Shown piece after piece: positions 26,158-34,567 of a DNA stretch of 59,565 nt (the stretch's first letter is position 1; every line of letters begins with the position of its first letter). Origin of the DNA: Bacillota bacterium (GTDB taxonomy: Bacteria; Bacillota; Clostridia; Christensenellales; Aristaeellaceae); NCBI GenBank assembly GCA_023415715.1, contig JAEZJP010000097.1, positions 1 through 59,565 on the forward strand, given 5' to 3'. Position numbers and translations under genes: made by a program. The notes beneath the pieces are model-generated. The model was given only the letters and a program-made list of their open reading frames with translations, ran no database searches and was not told the DNA's origin.

Positions 26158-27183
26158 TTACAGCCTTCCTTGCTCGATCAGGTCCACCATTTCCATGCTA
26201 CTGACCGCCTCAGCAATATCCGCAAGGGGTTTTTCCCCCGTCAGCACACTGTCCAAAAACGCCTTATCCTCCGTGAGGTAGCCATAGTAGGCAAAATATT
26301 CGCTCCGCCCGGAGATTTCGCAGCCATCCAGTGACACAATGTTTTGATCCCTTCTCCCGCGGGAGGAGATGGAGAAGGTGCCCTGGCCGTCAAAGTGCAG
26401 TATTTTCGCGCTGCAATTCATATCGCCGAACCCGATGTTGATGAACGCGCTGGCGTTGGGACCGTGGATTTCAAAGCCGTGTACCCGTCCGCCGGTGTTG
26501 TAGTTGGCCTTGATGATGCCGCTGACGCCGTTGTCAAAGCGGACCACGGCGTTCCAGGCGTTGTCTACGGGTGTCTGCCCATAGCGGTTGATCAGCGTGG
26601 CAGCCTTTTGGGGCGTTCCCCCGGCGATCCAGCGCACGCAGTCAATGGCATGGATGGTATCGCACATCAGCGCGGAGGAACAGCCATCGTAAAATGATGC
26701 CTCGCTGTGCTTGAGGAAATAACCCTCCACTTGCTCGATGGGCGTTATTTCCCGCATGATCCTGACTACCTCCTGAATCAGGGGGATATAGCGCCGGTTG
26801 AAACCCACTTGGCAAACGGCATTAACAGCCCGGGCAGTACGTTCCAGCGCCTTCGCCTGGTATACGGTGATGCCGGCGGGTTTTTCGATAAACGTGTGTA
26901 TTCCCCTTTTCAGGCATTCCAGCGAGATGCGGAAGCTCTGGTCCGGCTGTACAAGCACAAAGACCGCCTCCGGCTTTTCCTCATCCAGCATCTCCATGTA
27001 ATTGTGATAGGAATGGGGAATTGCAAAGCGCGCCGCGCTTTGCGCCGCCTTATCGCCCGCGTTGTCACAAATGGCAACGAGCCGCGCCGTTTCGATTTCG
27101 CTTAGCGCCGGCAAGTGGATGCTGTTTGCGATCCCACCTGCGCCGATGACGGCAACCTTTACTTTTCTTTGCGCAGTATCCAT
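26158..27183 (-). CDS. Gfo/Idh/MocA family oxidoreductase
   Basis: A 341-residue NAD(P)-dependent sugar or inositol dehydrogenase. N-terminal Rossmann motif VKVAVIGAGGIANSIHLPAL, the EKPAG motif (GIHTFIEKPAGITVYQAKAL) and DTIHAIDCVRWIAGG (D-x3-H-x-D) in the catalytic domain. The frame is open 195 nt further upstream, but that part overlaps the regulator gene in another frame; GAGGTG 8-9 nt before the ATG at 27183 fixes the start. Begins 11 nt after the regulator stop. Confidence 0.9.
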   Translation of the reverse strand: MDTAQRKVKVAVIGAGGIANSIHLPALSEIETARLVAICDNAGDKAAQSAARFAIPHSYHNYMEMLDEEKPEAVFVLVQPDQSFRISLECLKRGIHTFIEKPAGITVYQAKALERTARAVNAVCQVGFNRRYIPLIQEVVRIMREITPIEQVEGYFLKHSEASFYDGCSSALMCDTIHAIDCVRWIAGGTPQKAATLINRYGQTPVDNAWNAVVRFDNGVSGIIKANYNTGGRVHGFEIHGPNASAFINIGFGDMNCSAKILHFDGQGTFSISSRGRRDQNIVSLDGCEISGRSEYFAYYGYLTEDKAFLDSVLTGEKPLADIAEAVSSMEMVDLIEQGRL

Positions 27184-27194
27184 GGACATACACC

Positions 27195-28310
27195 TCACAA
27201 AGCGGATTTGACACCGCATGAATCGCGCCTGACAAGATTGACGGGGATGCGCACCACATAAGGTCCGCTGGCGTTGATTTTTCCTTCGGCAGCCGCCAGA
27301 AGGTGCTCCATGGCCACGTTGGTCATCTGCTCCAGGCAGACATCCACCGTGCACAGGTGGGGCAGCACGTAGTCGCACATGGGCACGTTGTCAAACCCCG
27401 TCACCGAAATATCCCGGCCTATGGTCAGCCCGGCCGACTGTATGGCCTCGTAGGTGCCAAAGCCCATCATGTCGCTGGCGCACATCACGGCGGTGGGCCG
27501 TTCCGGCTCCGGCAGTGCCAGCAGTTCCTGCATGGCTTCCTTCCCGCCCCGGAATGTCCAGTCCGCCATCTTGATCCAGCGTTCATCCAGGGGTAGGTTC
27601 TTCAGCCAATAGGCGACGCGGTAGGCAAGGTACCGTTCCTTGGCGTTGACGTAATGCTCGCTGCCGCCAATGTAGCCGATCTTTGTATGCCCCATGGAAA
27701 AAAGGTCCTCCATGACCAGGGCGATGCCGCTGAAATTGTCCGGCATGATGGAAACCACATGCCGGTCTATGGAATTGATGGCGATGACGGGAACGTGCGC
27801 ATCCATAAGGTATAGGCTGATTTCTTCCGGGGTATGGCTTACCAGCAGCGCGCAAGCCGGCGGATCATTTTCAATATGCGGCCGAAGTTCTTCCACGCTC
27901 AGTATAGGCAGAAAGAACAGCGACAGCCCGCGGCTGCGGCACGCCCGCTCCATGGTAAAAAACAGCTGGCTGTTGTAGGCGTTGCTGTTGCTGCGTACGT
28001 CGTTTAAGTTGCGCGTCATGATGAACAGCACCTTGTTCCGGCTCTCCGGGCGTTGGGCCTGTTCGCGGCTGCCGGGCGCCATGGGAGCATCGGCCACGAA
28101 CGAGCCTACGCCGGGGCGCTTTTTGATCAGCCCGTCCTTGGAAAGCAGGTCAAGGGCGTGGCGTACGGTGATGCGCTGCGCTGCGTAATGCTGGCACAGC
28201 TCGCGTTCAAAGGGGAGCATTTCGCCGGACCCGTAACCGCCGGATAGGATTTTATCCTTCAAAGCCTCGTAGATCTGAACGTACTGCGGAGCGGTTTTCT
28301 CTTTCATCAT
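27195..28310 (-). CDS. GntR-type/LacI-type hybrid transcriptional regulator
   Basis: A 371-residue regulator: a GntR winged helix (residues 5-70; QIYEALKDKILSGGYGSGEM, then RITVRHALDLLSKDGLIKKR) joined to a LacI-type sugar-binding domain (RNKVLFIMTRNLNDVRSNSN, then SVTGFDNVPMCDYVLP). This is the AraR-like layout. The frame is open to 28409, but the -35 and -10 lie within that stretch and AGAGGG precedes the paired ATGs at 28310/28307. Probably represses both divergent operons via the ACATGT palindromes, with release by a sugar (inference). Confidence 0.9.
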   Translation of the reverse strand: MMKEKTAPQYVQIYEALKDKILSGGYGSGEMLPFERELCQHYAAQRITVRHALDLLSKDGLIKKRPGVGSFVADAPMAPGSREQAQRPESRNKVLFIMTRNLNDVRSNSNAYNSQLFFTMERACRSRGLSLFFLPILSVEELRPHIENDPPACALLVSHTPEEISLYLMDAHVPVIAINSIDRHVVSIMPDNFSGIALVMEDLFSMGHTKIGYIGGSEHYVNAKERYLAYRVAYWLKNLPLDERWIKMADWTFRGGKEAMQELLALPEPERPTAVMCASDMMGFGTYEAIQSAGLTIGRDISVTGFDNVPMCDYVLPHLCTVDVCLEQMTNVAMEHLLAAAEGKINASGPYVVRIPVNLVRRDSCGVKSAL

Positions 28311-28385
28311 GACGCGCTGGTCCCTCTTTCTCCTGTGCGTGGGTTTTAATCCACTTATCCTATTATATAGAATATATGCAGAATG

Positions 28386-28431
28386 AATATAATGGAAAAA
28401 ATGCGCCATGTCAATAATAGTACATGTTATA
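28386..28431 (-). promoter_or_regulatory. Promoter of the GntR-led operon plus operator 1
   Basis: Minus-strand -35 TTGACA (28409-28414) and -10 TATATT (28386-28391), spacer 17 nt. Operator copy ATAGTACATGTTATA at 28417-28431 lies directly upstream of the -35. Confidence 0.75.
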
Positions 28432-28490
28432 AATCCATTGCTTTCTCGAAGAAAAAATTCCTTTATGTTTCGGACTTTCGATCCGCAAAA

Positions 28491-28504
28491 TAGAACATGT
28501 TCTA
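28491..28504. promoter_or_regulatory. Operator 2 (perfect palindrome)
   Basis: TAGAACATGTTCTA is a perfect 14-bp palindrome with the same ACATGT core as the other two sites, in the middle of the divergent region. It fits a dimeric GntR-type regulator. Confidence 0.7.
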
Positions 28505-28600
28505 TCCGCTTTTCAGTTCATATTATAATTCTAATCTCTATGCCTGTCAATACATTAAGCAGCCCAGAAGGTAGATTGATAAAAAAAATTAAAATGACTA

Positions 28601-28629
28601 TTGCAAACTTGACAAAGTGGATGTATAAT
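28601..28629 (+). promoter_or_regulatory. Promoter of the dehydrogenase-transporter operon
   Basis: TTGCAA at 28601-28606 and a perfect TATAAT at 28624-28629, spacer 17 nt, with TG just upstream of the -10. It would give a leader of about 120 nt that contains operator 3. Confidence 0.65.
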
Positions 28630-28720
28630 CCAGGTGAAAAGAACTCAGATCGTTTGAATATTGCAAAAGTATTTCAAGAAAGGCCGTCTTTTCGTCTTAT
28701 CTCTCTGGTGCTTAAGATAT

Positions 28721-28735
28721 ATAGTACATGTTATA
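28721..28735 (+). promoter_or_regulatory. Operator 3 (identical to operator 1)
   Basis: ATAGTACATGTTATA, identical over 15 bases to 28417-28431, overlapping a TATAAT at 28732-28737 that could be a second -10. It lies 20 nt before the dehydrogenase ATG. Confidence 0.7.
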
Positions 28736-28755
28736 ATTTCTTAAGGAGTGGTGTT

Positions 28756-29784
28756 ATGGCAACCAAGATGTCAATGCCCGCCTTCACATATGTGGATCAT
28801 AAGGATGAGAACAGCCAGCGCGTCGCGGTAATGACCGCGCCTTATCACATGGAGATTCGTTATGCGCGCATTCCCGAAATTGCAGAGGACGAGGTGCTTA
28901 TCCGCCTGAAGTATGTGGGAATCTGCGGCTCCGACCTGGAGGCATACCGCGGCACACGCGCGCCTGAATTTATTTCCCTTCCCGCCAGGCTGGGGCATGA
29001 AGTGGCCGGCGTGGTAGTGAAAACAGGTCAAAAGGTACAGGGCATCAGCGATGGAGACGTTGTCACCTGCCGCTATGTCTGGGGGGCGTATGCCGAGTAC
29101 ATCACCTGCAAGGCATTTCATATCATCGTCATGCCCAAGGGCTTTCCGATGATCGCCACCAGCCTCACGGAGATACTGCCCAGCGTTTTGCATGCGTGCG
29201 AACTGGGCGGGATTGACGCAACGAAAAACGTACTGATTATGGGGCAGGGCGTCAGCGGGCTGACCCTGACCCAGGCGGTAAGCCTGTACAGCCCCCGAAA
29301 CCTGGTTGTGACAGACCTGCGCCGGCGCAACCTTGATCTGGCGCTTCAGTTCGGCGCTACGCATGCGTACCAGATGCCATCAAAGGACGCCTCCACAATG
29401 GATGTGCTGGGCAAGGATTTTCCGGAGGGGTTCGATGTTGTCATTCCTGCCCTTTTGGAAGGCGACGGCATTGTGGATGCAATCGACTGCTGTGCCCTAT
29501 GCGCAAAGATTGTGCTGTACGGGTGCATTGGCGTATGCAACAAGCCCATCGATTTTTTCAAGGTACACCGCAAGCGCATCGAGATCTATTCCACCGAGCC
29601 CAGGCGGGATGTGGATAACAGGCGCTTTTTCAAGCAGGGCGTGGACTATGCAACCCAGGGAATCATCAACACCTCGCGGATTGTTGATCAAATTTTCCCT
29701 CTCAGCCGCATTGACGAGGCATTTCAAATGCGCAACGCCCAGAAGGATGATGTGATTCACATACTCATTGACTGCGAAGCATGA
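28756..29784 (+). CDS. Zinc-dependent alcohol/sugar dehydrogenase (MDR family)
   Basis: A 342-residue medium-chain dehydrogenase. Catalytic zinc site: GICGSDLEAYRG with Cys and LGHEVAGVVVKTG with His-Glu; coenzyme domain VLIMGQGVSGLTLTQAVSLY. The usual four-Cys structural zinc loop is absent: the region after VTCRYVW has no Cys cluster. The frame is open to 28408, but the promoter and operators lie in that stretch and AAGGAG precedes the ATG at 28756. Probably oxidises a polyol or sugar imported by the transporter encoded next. Confidence 0.9.
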   Translation: MATKMSMPAFTYVDHKDENSQRVAVMTAPYHMEIRYARIPEIAEDEVLIRLKYVGICGSDLEAYRGTRAPEFISLPARLGHEVAGVVVKTGQKVQGISDGDVVTCRYVWGAYAEYITCKAFHIIVMPKGFPMIATSLTEILPSVLHACELGGIDATKNVLIMGQGVSGLTLTQAVSLYSPRNLVVTDLRRRNLDLALQFGATHAYQMPSKDASTMDVLGKDFPEGFDVVIPALLEGDGIVDAIDCCALCAKIVLYGCIGVCNKPIDFFKVHRKRIEIYSTEPRRDVDNRRFFKQGVDYATQGIINTSRIVDQIFPLSRIDEAFQMRNAQKDDVIHILIDCEA

Positions 29785-29809
29785 TTTTGAGTGCAAGGAG
29801 GAACACACA

Positions 29810-30751
29810 ATGCTCAAGAGTGCTGTCCCGTCCGTTCGAAGGCAAACGCTGTTTACAAGGGTAAAACGCCGCTGGGGCCTCTGCCTGCTGCTTTTGATAC
29901 CGATCGTATATGTTTTTATATTTAATTATACGCCCATGTACGGTGTGCTTATTGCCTTTATGCGGTTTAACCCCAAGCTTGGTATCCTGGGCAGTCCATG
30001 GGTGGGGCTTTATCAGTTTGAGCGCTTCCTGGGGAGCGTGAAGTTTGGGCAGATCATGGTCAACACGCTGTCGGTGAGCTTATACAGCCTGCTGGCCGGG
30101 TTCCCCATCCCCATCCTGCTGGCGCTGGGCCTGACGCATCTGAAGAGTTCCAAATACCGCAAAACAGTGCAGATGATGACCTATGCACCGTATTTTCTGT
30201 CCACTGTCATTATGGTCGCGCTTTTGAGCCAGCTGCTGAACATGCGCAGCGGCCTGCTCAACCGCTTCATTATGATGCTTGGGATGGACCCGGTGAACTT
30301 CATGGGCAGCGCCGCCTCCTTCCGCCATGTATATGTTTGGAGCGGCGTATGGCAGGAGATGGGGTATGGCGCTATCATCTACATTTCCGCGCTGTCATCC
30401 GTTGATCCGCAGCTGCATGAGGCGGCGTCCATCGACGGCGCTTCCATGTGGAAACGTATCCTGCATATCGACTTGCCCGGTATCACGCCTACGATTGTCA
30501 TCATGCTGATCCTGCGCATGGGTTCGCTGCTGAGCGTTGGCTTTGAAAAAGTGTATTTGATGCAGAACCCCACCAATCTGGCCGTATCTGAGCTGATTGA
30601 GACCTATGTGTACAAGGTGGGCTTGACCGCAGCGCGGCCCGACTTCTCATACGCCACCGCGGTGGGCCTGTTCCAGAATGTGATTTCTTTCATTTTGGTA
30701 ATGACCGCAAACTTTGTTGCGAAAAAAGTATCGGACAACGGCTTTATTTAG
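29810..30751 (+). CDS. Carbohydrate ABC transporter permease (LplB-like)
   Basis: A 313-residue inner membrane permease with six spans. Family pattern: LLLLIPIVYVFIFNYTPMYG at the first span, and the EAA loop DPQLHEAASIDGASMWKRIL that contacts the ATPase. The ATPase itself is not encoded here; such systems usually share a common MsmX-type ATPase. GGAGGAACACACA precedes the ATG at 29810. It follows the dehydrogenase by 25 nt. Confidence 0.92.
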   Translation: MLKSAVPSVRRQTLFTRVKRRWGLCLLLLIPIVYVFIFNYTPMYGVLIAFMRFNPKLGILGSPWVGLYQFERFLGSVKFGQIMVNTLSVSLYSLLAGFPIPILLALGLTHLKSSKYRKTVQMMTYAPYFLSTVIMVALLSQLLNMRSGLLNRFIMMLGMDPVNFMGSAASFRHVYVWSGVWQEMGYGAIIYISALSSVDPQLHEAASIDGASMWKRILHIDLPGITPTIVIMLILRMGSLLSVGFEKVYLMQNPTNLAVSELIETYVYKVGLTAARPDFSYATAVGLFQNVISFILVMTANFVAKKVSDNGFI

Positions 30752-30770
30752 GAAAGGAGGTGCTCTTGAT

Positions 30771-31676
30771 ATGGTTCATGTTGGCAATATCGGTAAAATC
30801 AAGGGTGACCGCTCGTTCCACGTGATCAATACCGTGGTTCTGTCCTTGATCATGCTCATTGTCCTGTATCCGTTGGTGTATGTGATCTCCTGCTCTTTCA
30901 GTTCCGCTTATTCCGTGGTCACCAACCGCGTCTGGCTATGGCCGGTGGATATGACGCTGGACGGTTACAAGGCGGTTTTCGAGCATCCCCTGATCCTGAC
31001 CGGGTACATGAATTCCCTCATATATATGATCTTTGGCACGATGGTCAACGTGATCCTGCTGGTTCTGTGCGGCTATCCCCTGTCCCGCAAGGACCTTCCA
31101 GGCGCAAAATTTTGGACGCTGTATTTTATGCTCACCATGTTTTTCAACGGAGGAATGATCCCCAATTACCTGTTGGTAAGGAATCTGGGCCTATTGAACT
31201 CCCGCCTGGCCCTTATCATCCCCTTCGCGTTTTCAGCCTACAACATGGTAATCGTGCGGACCTTCTTCAAAAGCAACCTGCCTGACGACCTGCTGGAGGC
31301 GGCTAATATTGACGGTTGCGGCGATATCCGCTTCTTCTTTAAAATCGCGCTGCCCCTGGCAAAGCCGGTCATTGCGGTCATGGTTCTTTTGCACGGTATC
31401 GGGCATTGGAACGGTTATATGCGCGCGTTGCTCTATGTGACGGACTCCTCCAAGTACACACTGCAATTGGTTTTGCGGGATATATTGCTGCTCAATAACA
31501 TGCCGGCGGAGATGCTGGCGCAGATGGGCGACCAAAAGCTGGAAGAAATGCGCAACGCCATGGAGCTGATACGCTATTCCGTCATCGTTGTGGGTTCGCT
31601 GCCCGTGTTGATTTTGTATCCCTTCGTGCAGAAATACTTCGTCAAGGGGATCATGATCGGCTCCGTCAAGGGTTAA
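30771..31676 (+). CDS. Carbohydrate ABC transporter permease (YtcP/AraQ-like)
   Basis: A 301-residue permease with six spans, partner of the LplB-like protein. EAA loop: PDDLLEAANIDGCGDIRFFF. The N-terminal region includes VLYPLVYVISCSFSSAYSVV and the C-terminus FVQKYFVKGIMIGSVKG is typical of the family. An upstream frame extension into the previous gene is ignored because AAAGGAGG lies 11 nt before the ATG at 30771. Confidence 0.92.
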   Translation: MVHVGNIGKIKGDRSFHVINTVVLSLIMLIVLYPLVYVISCSFSSAYSVVTNRVWLWPVDMTLDGYKAVFEHPLILTGYMNSLIYMIFGTMVNVILLVLCGYPLSRKDLPGAKFWTLYFMLTMFFNGGMIPNYLLVRNLGLLNSRLALIIPFAFSAYNMVIVRTFFKSNLPDDLLEAANIDGCGDIRFFFKIALPLAKPVIAVMVLLHGIGHWNGYMRALLYVTDSSKYTLQLVLRDILLLNNMPAEMLAQMGDQKLEEMRNAMELIRYSVIVVGSLPVLILYPFVQKYFVKGIMIGSVKG

Positions 31677-31686
31677 TGGTGAAATC

Positions 31687-31701
31687 GCTCGCAATGCGAG
31701 T
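31687..31701 (+). other. Small hairpin before the binding-protein gene
   Basis: GCTCGC / GCGAGT arms with a 3-nt loop, 10 nt after the permease stop and 20 nt before the binding-protein ATG. Such hairpins can protect the downstream mRNA so that the binding protein is made in excess. Confidence 0.4.
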
Positions 31702-31721
31702 GAAAATAAGGAGGAAACAGC

Positions 31722-33428
31722 ATGAAAAAGTGGGTATCTATTTTCCTGGTACTGGCCATGACGCTCTGTGCATCAACGTCCCTGGCCAATATCAACCCTC
31801 CCGAGGGGAGCACACGCATTGCGCCTGAAGGGCAGACCATTGACCTTTCCATTTTTCAGCCTCTAACCCCCCTGGTCACTGATCTGTCGGCTGAAAACAA
31901 CTTGGCAACCAAAATCATTGAGGATGCCACAGGCCTCAAGCTCAACTTTGTTACCGCGCCTGCCACTGATGTCAAGACAAAACTCAACCTTCTGTTAAGC
32001 TCTGGTGATTATACTGAGGTCATCAGCGTAAAGGGTGTCATTGACAACGCCTCCATGGACCAGTATGCCCAGCAGGGTATCTTTGTCGCGCTGGATGACT
32101 ACATCACCCCCGAAATCGCGCCGAACATTTATAAGATCTTCCAGGAGAATGCCGCAGCCAAGGCTGTATGCACAGGCAGTGATGGAAAGATTTATTCCCT
32201 GCCCGACATCAACGAATGCTATCACTGTTTATACGGCAACGGCCGTGCATGGTACTACATGCCTTGGATGCAAGACATCAACGGCGGCAAGTTGCCCACC
32301 ACAACGGAGGAACTGCGCACATACCTGCAATACATCAAAGACAATGATGTGAACGGCAACGGCGATCCGAACGATGAAATTCCCTTGGCATTCAACAGCA
32401 CCAACAATGATGGTATCAACCGCTTTATCGTATGGGTGTCCAACTTCTTCATGGCCTACCCCTACAAGCACTACGCCGTAGGTGATGGCGGCACAATCAA
32501 AGCCTGCTTCACCCAACCTGAATACAAGCAAGCTCTGCAGTATGCCCATGAGCTGTACGAGAGCGGCCTGATCTTAAGCGATGCGTTCTCCATTACCGTC
32601 GACGACCTGCGCACCATCGGTGAAGATCCCAACGGCGCGCGCATTGGCATGACCGTCGGCTGGGGCCCGGAAGATGGTGTTGCCAAGGCCGGCACCACCA
32701 AGCGCTGGTTCCAGTACTTCCCGCTTTCCCCCGTGGAAGGCCCCACTGGCCAGCGGAATCAGACGTATACCGGGCAATGGGGAAGCGTGATGCCTGGTTT
32801 CTTCGTCACCGACAAGTGCAAGAACATCGAGGCGGCCGTACGCCTGGCTGACCTTTTGATGGACCCCTACTATACCTACACCGTGTACTTTGGACCCAAG
32901 GGTTTGACCTGGGATGATCCCGAAGAAGGAAGCGTAGGCTTTAACGGCAAGCCCGCTCTGTTCCGTGAGTTGATGGCCTATGGCACGCAGCCGCAGAACT
33001 GCTCCTGGGACCAGGCCAGCATCTCCAACCGTCCCGCCAGCTTCCGGCTTGGCCAGCAGGCACAGGGCGCGGATGTCATCTACAAGTATCTGGACGGCGA
33101 CTTTAGTCTGTTGGACCAGGCTTCCCAGCTTGGCTCCTACAATGAGATCATGAAGTACTATGGCTGCCAGAAGAACCTCGATCCCTATAAGTTTGACGAA
33201 AAGTATATCGTACCGCCGCTTCTCTACAGCGCGGACAAGGCGGACATCGTCGCCGACGCAAACGCCGCCGTAGATGCCTACCGTCTGGAAATGATCGCTG
33301 CGTTCGTCACGGGCACCCGCTCCCTGGATGAGTTCGACCAGTATGTCAGTGAACTGGAAGGCATGGGCCTGAACGATATCCTGGGCGCCATGAACGAGTC
33401 GTATCAAAAGACCCTTACTCTCAAGTAA
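31722..33428 (+). CDS. Extracellular solute-binding protein (LipO/YtcQ family)
   Basis: A 568-residue secreted sugar-binding protein with a signal peptide (KKWVSIFLVLAMTLCASTSL). No standard lipobox follows, so it may be released or held by the permeases. Large size and NKLPTTTEELRTYLQ-like segments (KLPTTTEELRTYLQYIKDND) match the LplA/YtcQ group that works with LplB/YtcP permeases. The two permeases and this protein would form one importer. A terminator follows. Confidence 0.92.
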   Translation: MKKWVSIFLVLAMTLCASTSLANINPPEGSTRIAPEGQTIDLSIFQPLTPLVTDLSAENNLATKIIEDATGLKLNFVTAPATDVKTKLNLLLSSGDYTEVISVKGVIDNASMDQYAQQGIFVALDDYITPEIAPNIYKIFQENAAAKAVCTGSDGKIYSLPDINECYHCLYGNGRAWYYMPWMQDINGGKLPTTTEELRTYLQYIKDNDVNGNGDPNDEIPLAFNSTNNDGINRFIVWVSNFFMAYPYKHYAVGDGGTIKACFTQPEYKQALQYAHELYESGLILSDAFSITVDDLRTIGEDPNGARIGMTVGWGPEDGVAKAGTTKRWFQYFPLSPVEGPTGQRNQTYTGQWGSVMPGFFVTDKCKNIEAAVRLADLLMDPYYTYTVYFGPKGLTWDDPEEGSVGFNGKPALFRELMAYGTQPQNCSWDQASISNRPASFRLGQQAQGADVIYKYLDGDFSLLDQASQLGSYNEIMKYYGCQKNLDPYKFDEKYIVPPLLYSADKADIVADANAAVDAYRLEMIAAFVTGTRSLDEFDQYVSELEGMGLNDILGAMNESYQKTLTLK

Positions 33429-33450
33429 TTTGGTATACAACCTCCCCAGG

Positions 33451-33488
33451 CGGGAAGGGGCGCGTATCAGCCCCTTCCCGCATTTTAA
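33451..33488 (+). terminator. Terminator after the binding-protein gene
   Basis: Perfect 11-bp stem (CGGGAAGGGGC / GCCCCTTCCCG, 8-nt loop) followed by CATTTTAAG. Strong stem, moderate T-tract, 20 nt after the stop. Confidence 0.75.
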
Positions 33489-33513
33489 GAGAAATGATCG
33501 AGGTGGATGAAGC

Positions 33514-34530
33514 GTGAACAAGCCCTTCAAAGTTGCCATTCTGGTGGAAAACGGGCTGGCCCACAGCATTTTCCGTGAAAAAGACCTTCAGTTTCTCGGC
33601 ACATTTGCAGACTTTAATCCAATTGATGAACTGCCTCAAGCCATCACACCCGCGTTCATGACAGAGAAATTACAAGGCGCTCATGCCTGCATCACCTGCT
33701 GGCGGACACCTTCCTTTACAGAGGAGATGCTGAATGCCGCTCCGCAGCTGAAATTTATCGCCCACGCCGCGGGGGCCGTGCGCCATCTTGTTCCCCCAAG
33801 CTTTTGGACCAGCGGCCGCCGCATTACCAGCAACGCCCCCATCATTGCCGAGGATGTCGCCCAGACGGTCTTGGCGCTGGTGCTTACCTCCCTCAAGCAA
33901 ATGTGGGGCTTTGCCAAATACACCGCCTCCGGCGAATGGGGCGGCGGAGAAATCGGCTTGTTCAGCACCAAGCGTCTGGATGAGATGAATGTCGGCATTA
34001 TTGGCTGCTCCCAGGTTGGCAAGGAAGTCATCAAAATTCTGCGGCCTTTCCGCTGCCACTTGCGTGTTTGGGATCCTTACCTTTCTCCCCTGGAAGCCGA
34101 AGTGCTCGATGTGCGCATGCTGCCCCTGGATGAACTGATCCGCACCAGCGATGTGCTTACGCTGCACGCTCCTGCCAACCCCGATTGCAAGCATCTGCTC
34201 AACGCGGGCAATATTCCCCTCATCAAGGACGGCGCGCTGGTGATCAATACCGCCAGGGGCCTTCTGATCGAGGAGGCGCCCTTTATCAAGGAGCTTCAAA
34301 AGAAGCGCTTCTTCGCCTGCCTGGACGTCACCGACCCCGAACCGCCCGCCAAGGACCATCCCTTCCGCACGCTGGACAACGTGATCCTGACGCCCCATAT
34401 CGCGGGCGGGCATACCATCAACGGCAGGCATATGCTTGGCCGCAACTCCATCAAGGAAGTTTATAACTATCTTACCAAGGGGCTGATCGCCTATGAGGTT
34501 CGGGGCGAAATGCTGGACCATATGGCCTAA
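33514..34530 (+). CDS. D-isomer-specific 2-hydroxyacid dehydrogenase
   Basis: A 338-residue NAD-dependent dehydrogenase. Rossmann motif VGIIGCSQVGKEVIKIL (GxSxxG variant), the catalytic-region ALVINTARGLLIEEAPFI with Arg, Glu in LDVTDPEPPAKDHP, and the acid His in VILTPHIAGGHT. It resembles phosphoglycerate/glyoxylate reductase-like enzymes. GTG start with GAGGTGG upstream. It follows a terminator, so it may be expressed weakly by read-through or on its own. Related in family to the VanH gene but clearly a different enzyme. Confidence 0.9.
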   Translation: MNKPFKVAILVENGLAHSIFREKDLQFLGTFADFNPIDELPQAITPAFMTEKLQGAHACITCWRTPSFTEEMLNAAPQLKFIAHAAGAVRHLVPPSFWTSGRRITSNAPIIAEDVAQTVLALVLTSLKQMWGFAKYTASGEWGGGEIGLFSTKRLDEMNVGIIGCSQVGKEVIKILRPFRCHLRVWDPYLSPLEAEVLDVRMLPLDELIRTSDVLTLHAPANPDCKHLLNAGNIPLIKDGALVINTARGLLIEEAPFIKELQKKRFFACLDVTDPEPPAKDHPFRTLDNVILTPHIAGGHTINGRHMLGRNSIKEVYNYLTKGLIAYEVRGEMLDHMA

Positions 34531-34567
34531 AGCTGAACTCTTAATCGGCCGCCGGAGGTGGAAGGGC

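Noticed and set aside
32574..33569. Minus-strand 331-codon open frame
   Set aside because: Antisense of the solute-binding protein gene, which has signal peptide and operon context.
33514..34530. Second VanH copy
   Set aside because: Same dehydrogenase superfamily, but it lacks VanH-specific segments and sits in a sugar operon.
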